Assembly: GCA_037893225.1 (NCBI GenBank)
Contig: JAZGUH010000626.1
Coordinates: forward strand, 1,178,001 to 1,242,000
Reading direction: 5' to 3'
From: Hippasteria phrygiana
Taxonomy: Eukaryota; Echinodermata; Asteroidea; Valvatida; Goniasteridae
DNA length: 64,000 bases
Both the position numbers and the translations under genes were made by a program. This document shows, one piece after another, positions 63,598 to 64,000 of the stretch; the stretch's first letter is position 1; each line of letters opens with the position of its first letter. The notes under the pieces were generated by a model. It saw only the letters and a program-made list of their open reading frames with translations. It had not been told where the DNA came from and ran no database searches.

Positions 63598-64000
63598 GAA
63601 TGAGTAAAGCAAGTCCATACCCCAGGGAATTTGACATGCATGGAGCAATAAATAGACGGTAACATGTACACAGATGTTGGCCGGAAAGAAAATAAACATT
63701 GCGAGGTTTGAATTTTCTCCACAAGTTTTAACTCTAGGAAGCCGCCGATGATTGCAACATGTAGCGCCAGATCTAAGATATCCATACATGTCAAAATTAC
63801 TGTATTTGGTTGATATTTCATGCAATTATGAATGAGTAAAGCAAGTCATACCCCAGGGAATTTGACATGCATGGAGCAATAAATAGACGGTAATATGTAC
63901 ACAGGTGTTGGCCGGAAAGAAAATAAACATTGCGAGGTTTGAATTTTCTCCACAAGTTTTAACTCTAAGAAGCCGCCGATGATTGCAACATGTAGCGCCA
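63598..64000 (+). repeat. Start of next unit, truncated by the window
   Basis: A full type 8 monomer (63598-63829) is followed by the first 171 bp of a type 9. The array clearly continues beyond the window. Confidence 0.93.

Larger units (their letters stand above)
1..64000 (+). repeat. Satellite DNA array, ~231-bp monomer, 277 copies
   Basis: The sequence repeats with a 231- or 232-bp period over the whole window, always in the same orientation. Taking the g of gaatgagtaa as monomer start, starts fall at 1, 233, 464, 695, 926, 1158, 1390 and so on to 63830. There are 205 monomers of 231 bp, 70 of 232 bp and one of 234 bp, which sums exactly to the observed span. Monomers differ from one another at roughly 30 recurrent diagnostic positions and define 12 types plus mosaics. 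No unique sequence, transposon, microsatellite stretch or inversion interrupts the array, and neither array edge is present. Such long homogeneous arrays are typical of eukaryotic centromeric or other heterochromatic satellites; the genomic location here is inference. The orientation label is arbitrary. Confidence 0.99.

Noticed and set aside
1..64000. Hundreds of antisense open frames of 68, 75, 79, 84, 113 and 120 codons
   Set aside because: They arise because 231 is a multiple of three and the antisense frame has few stops. Changes between types are mostly amino-acid-changing (only about four silent sites), one subform of type 2 has a stop at codon 4 and was still amplified five times, and the one-base length variant shifts the frame freely. 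There is no sign of selection on a protein.
1..64000. CRISPR array
   Set aside because: The repeat unit is 231-232 bp and copies abut directly. There are no unique spacers and no cas genes.
1..64000. Tandem-repeat protein gene read through the array
   Set aside because: No frame stays open through successive monomers: the 231-bp types end in an in-frame stop at gtcatacc on the antisense strand, and the 232-bp types stop seven codons later.
1..64000. CENP-B box in the monomer
   Set aside because: No match to the TTCG-N4-A-N2-CGGG pattern on either strand. The ccggg of type 11 lacks the other half.
1..64000. Telomeric or other short simple repeats
   Set aside because: No runs of TTAGGG-like or other microsatellite repeats are present; the longest simple stretch is a short A-rich piece in the core.
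1..64000. Retroelement or DNA transposon origin of the monomer
   Set aside because: I see no terminal repeats, target-site duplications, poly-A tail, polymerase or transposase coding sequence in any copy. An ancient origin cannot be excluded, but nothing in the window supports it.
1..64000. Internal sub-repeats making up the 231-bp monomer
   Set aside because: acatgt and similar short words recur, but no longer internal periodicity is visible. The monomer appears to be a simple unit rather than a dimer or trimer.

Overview
The whole window is one uninterrupted tandem satellite-DNA array. A monomer of about 231 bp is repeated head to tail on one strand from the first base to the last. I count 276 complete monomers plus a 171-bp partial one at 63830-64000: 205 monomers of 231 bp, 70 of 232 bp and one of 234 bp, which sum exactly to 63,829 bp. 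The consensus monomer is about 38% G+C. I see no unique sequence, no gene, no RNA gene, no transposon, no inverted monomer and no array edge. This organisation points to a eukaryote, most likely centromeric, pericentromeric, subtelomeric or other heterochromatin. I do not recognise the satellite family, so I cannot name the species. Many antisense open frames of 68-120 codons exist, but they are a by-product of the repeat and I do not call them genes.

Monomers fall into 12 sequence types, numbered here by diagnostic bases (offsets are counted from the g of gaatgagtaa; reference monomer 1621-1851). Type 1: cctagg at 22-27 and t at 214. Type 2: actagt at 123-128 and atgcat near 184. Type 3: g at 46 and actagt. 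Type 4 (232 bp): extra c at 19, c59, c65, t69, g214. Type 5 (232 bp): as type 4 but t214. Type 6: the reference. Type 7: ggcctgaaag, c59, a205. Type 8 (232 bp): as type 4 but gatatc near 180. Type 9: t39, g76, a231. Type 10: ggcaagg, gttaac and aaccc. Type 11: aagag at 56-60, c66, ccggg, gttaac and atgcat; its 232-bp form with the extra c is written 11x. Type 12: type 6 with ccccaggg instead of ccctaggg. A slash marks a mosaic monomer (left type/right type), and 10m is a recurrent type-10 mosaic. Whole-monomer counts: type 1 36, type 2 20, type 3 14, type 4 12, type 5 19, type 6 22, type 7 22, type 8 22, type 9 22, type 10 27, type 11 15, type 11x 17, type 12 16, and 13 mosaics.

The types are not random: they form higher-order repeats. 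The trio 8-9-10 is invariant and occurs 22 times, so type 8 is used below as the anchor to divide the array into segments. At the left (1-13.6 kb) the higher-order unit is 14-18 monomers long, such as 8-9-10-11-5-2-6-2-1-3-4-5-2-6-1-7-11x-6. In the middle (13.6-40 kb) 13-19-monomer units carry large, nearly identical block duplications, notably one at an offset of 6,013 bp. From 40.9 to 47.4 kb a 14-monomer unit of 3,238 bp is duplicated in tandem. From 45.6 kb to the end types 2, 3, 4 and 5 are absent, and the array is built from short units such as 11x-10-12-1-7 and 8-9-10-11-10m-12-1-7.

The biological content is therefore a well-preserved record of unequal crossover and gene conversion in a satellite. 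Several single-base markers and mosaic monomers let individual events be traced. I found no previously undescribed gene system. The points worth following are the event record, the left-to-right change of repeat composition, the retained CpG sites, and the position of mosaic junctions relative to an invariant 37-bp core. All type calls were made by eye from the sequence, not by computed alignment.
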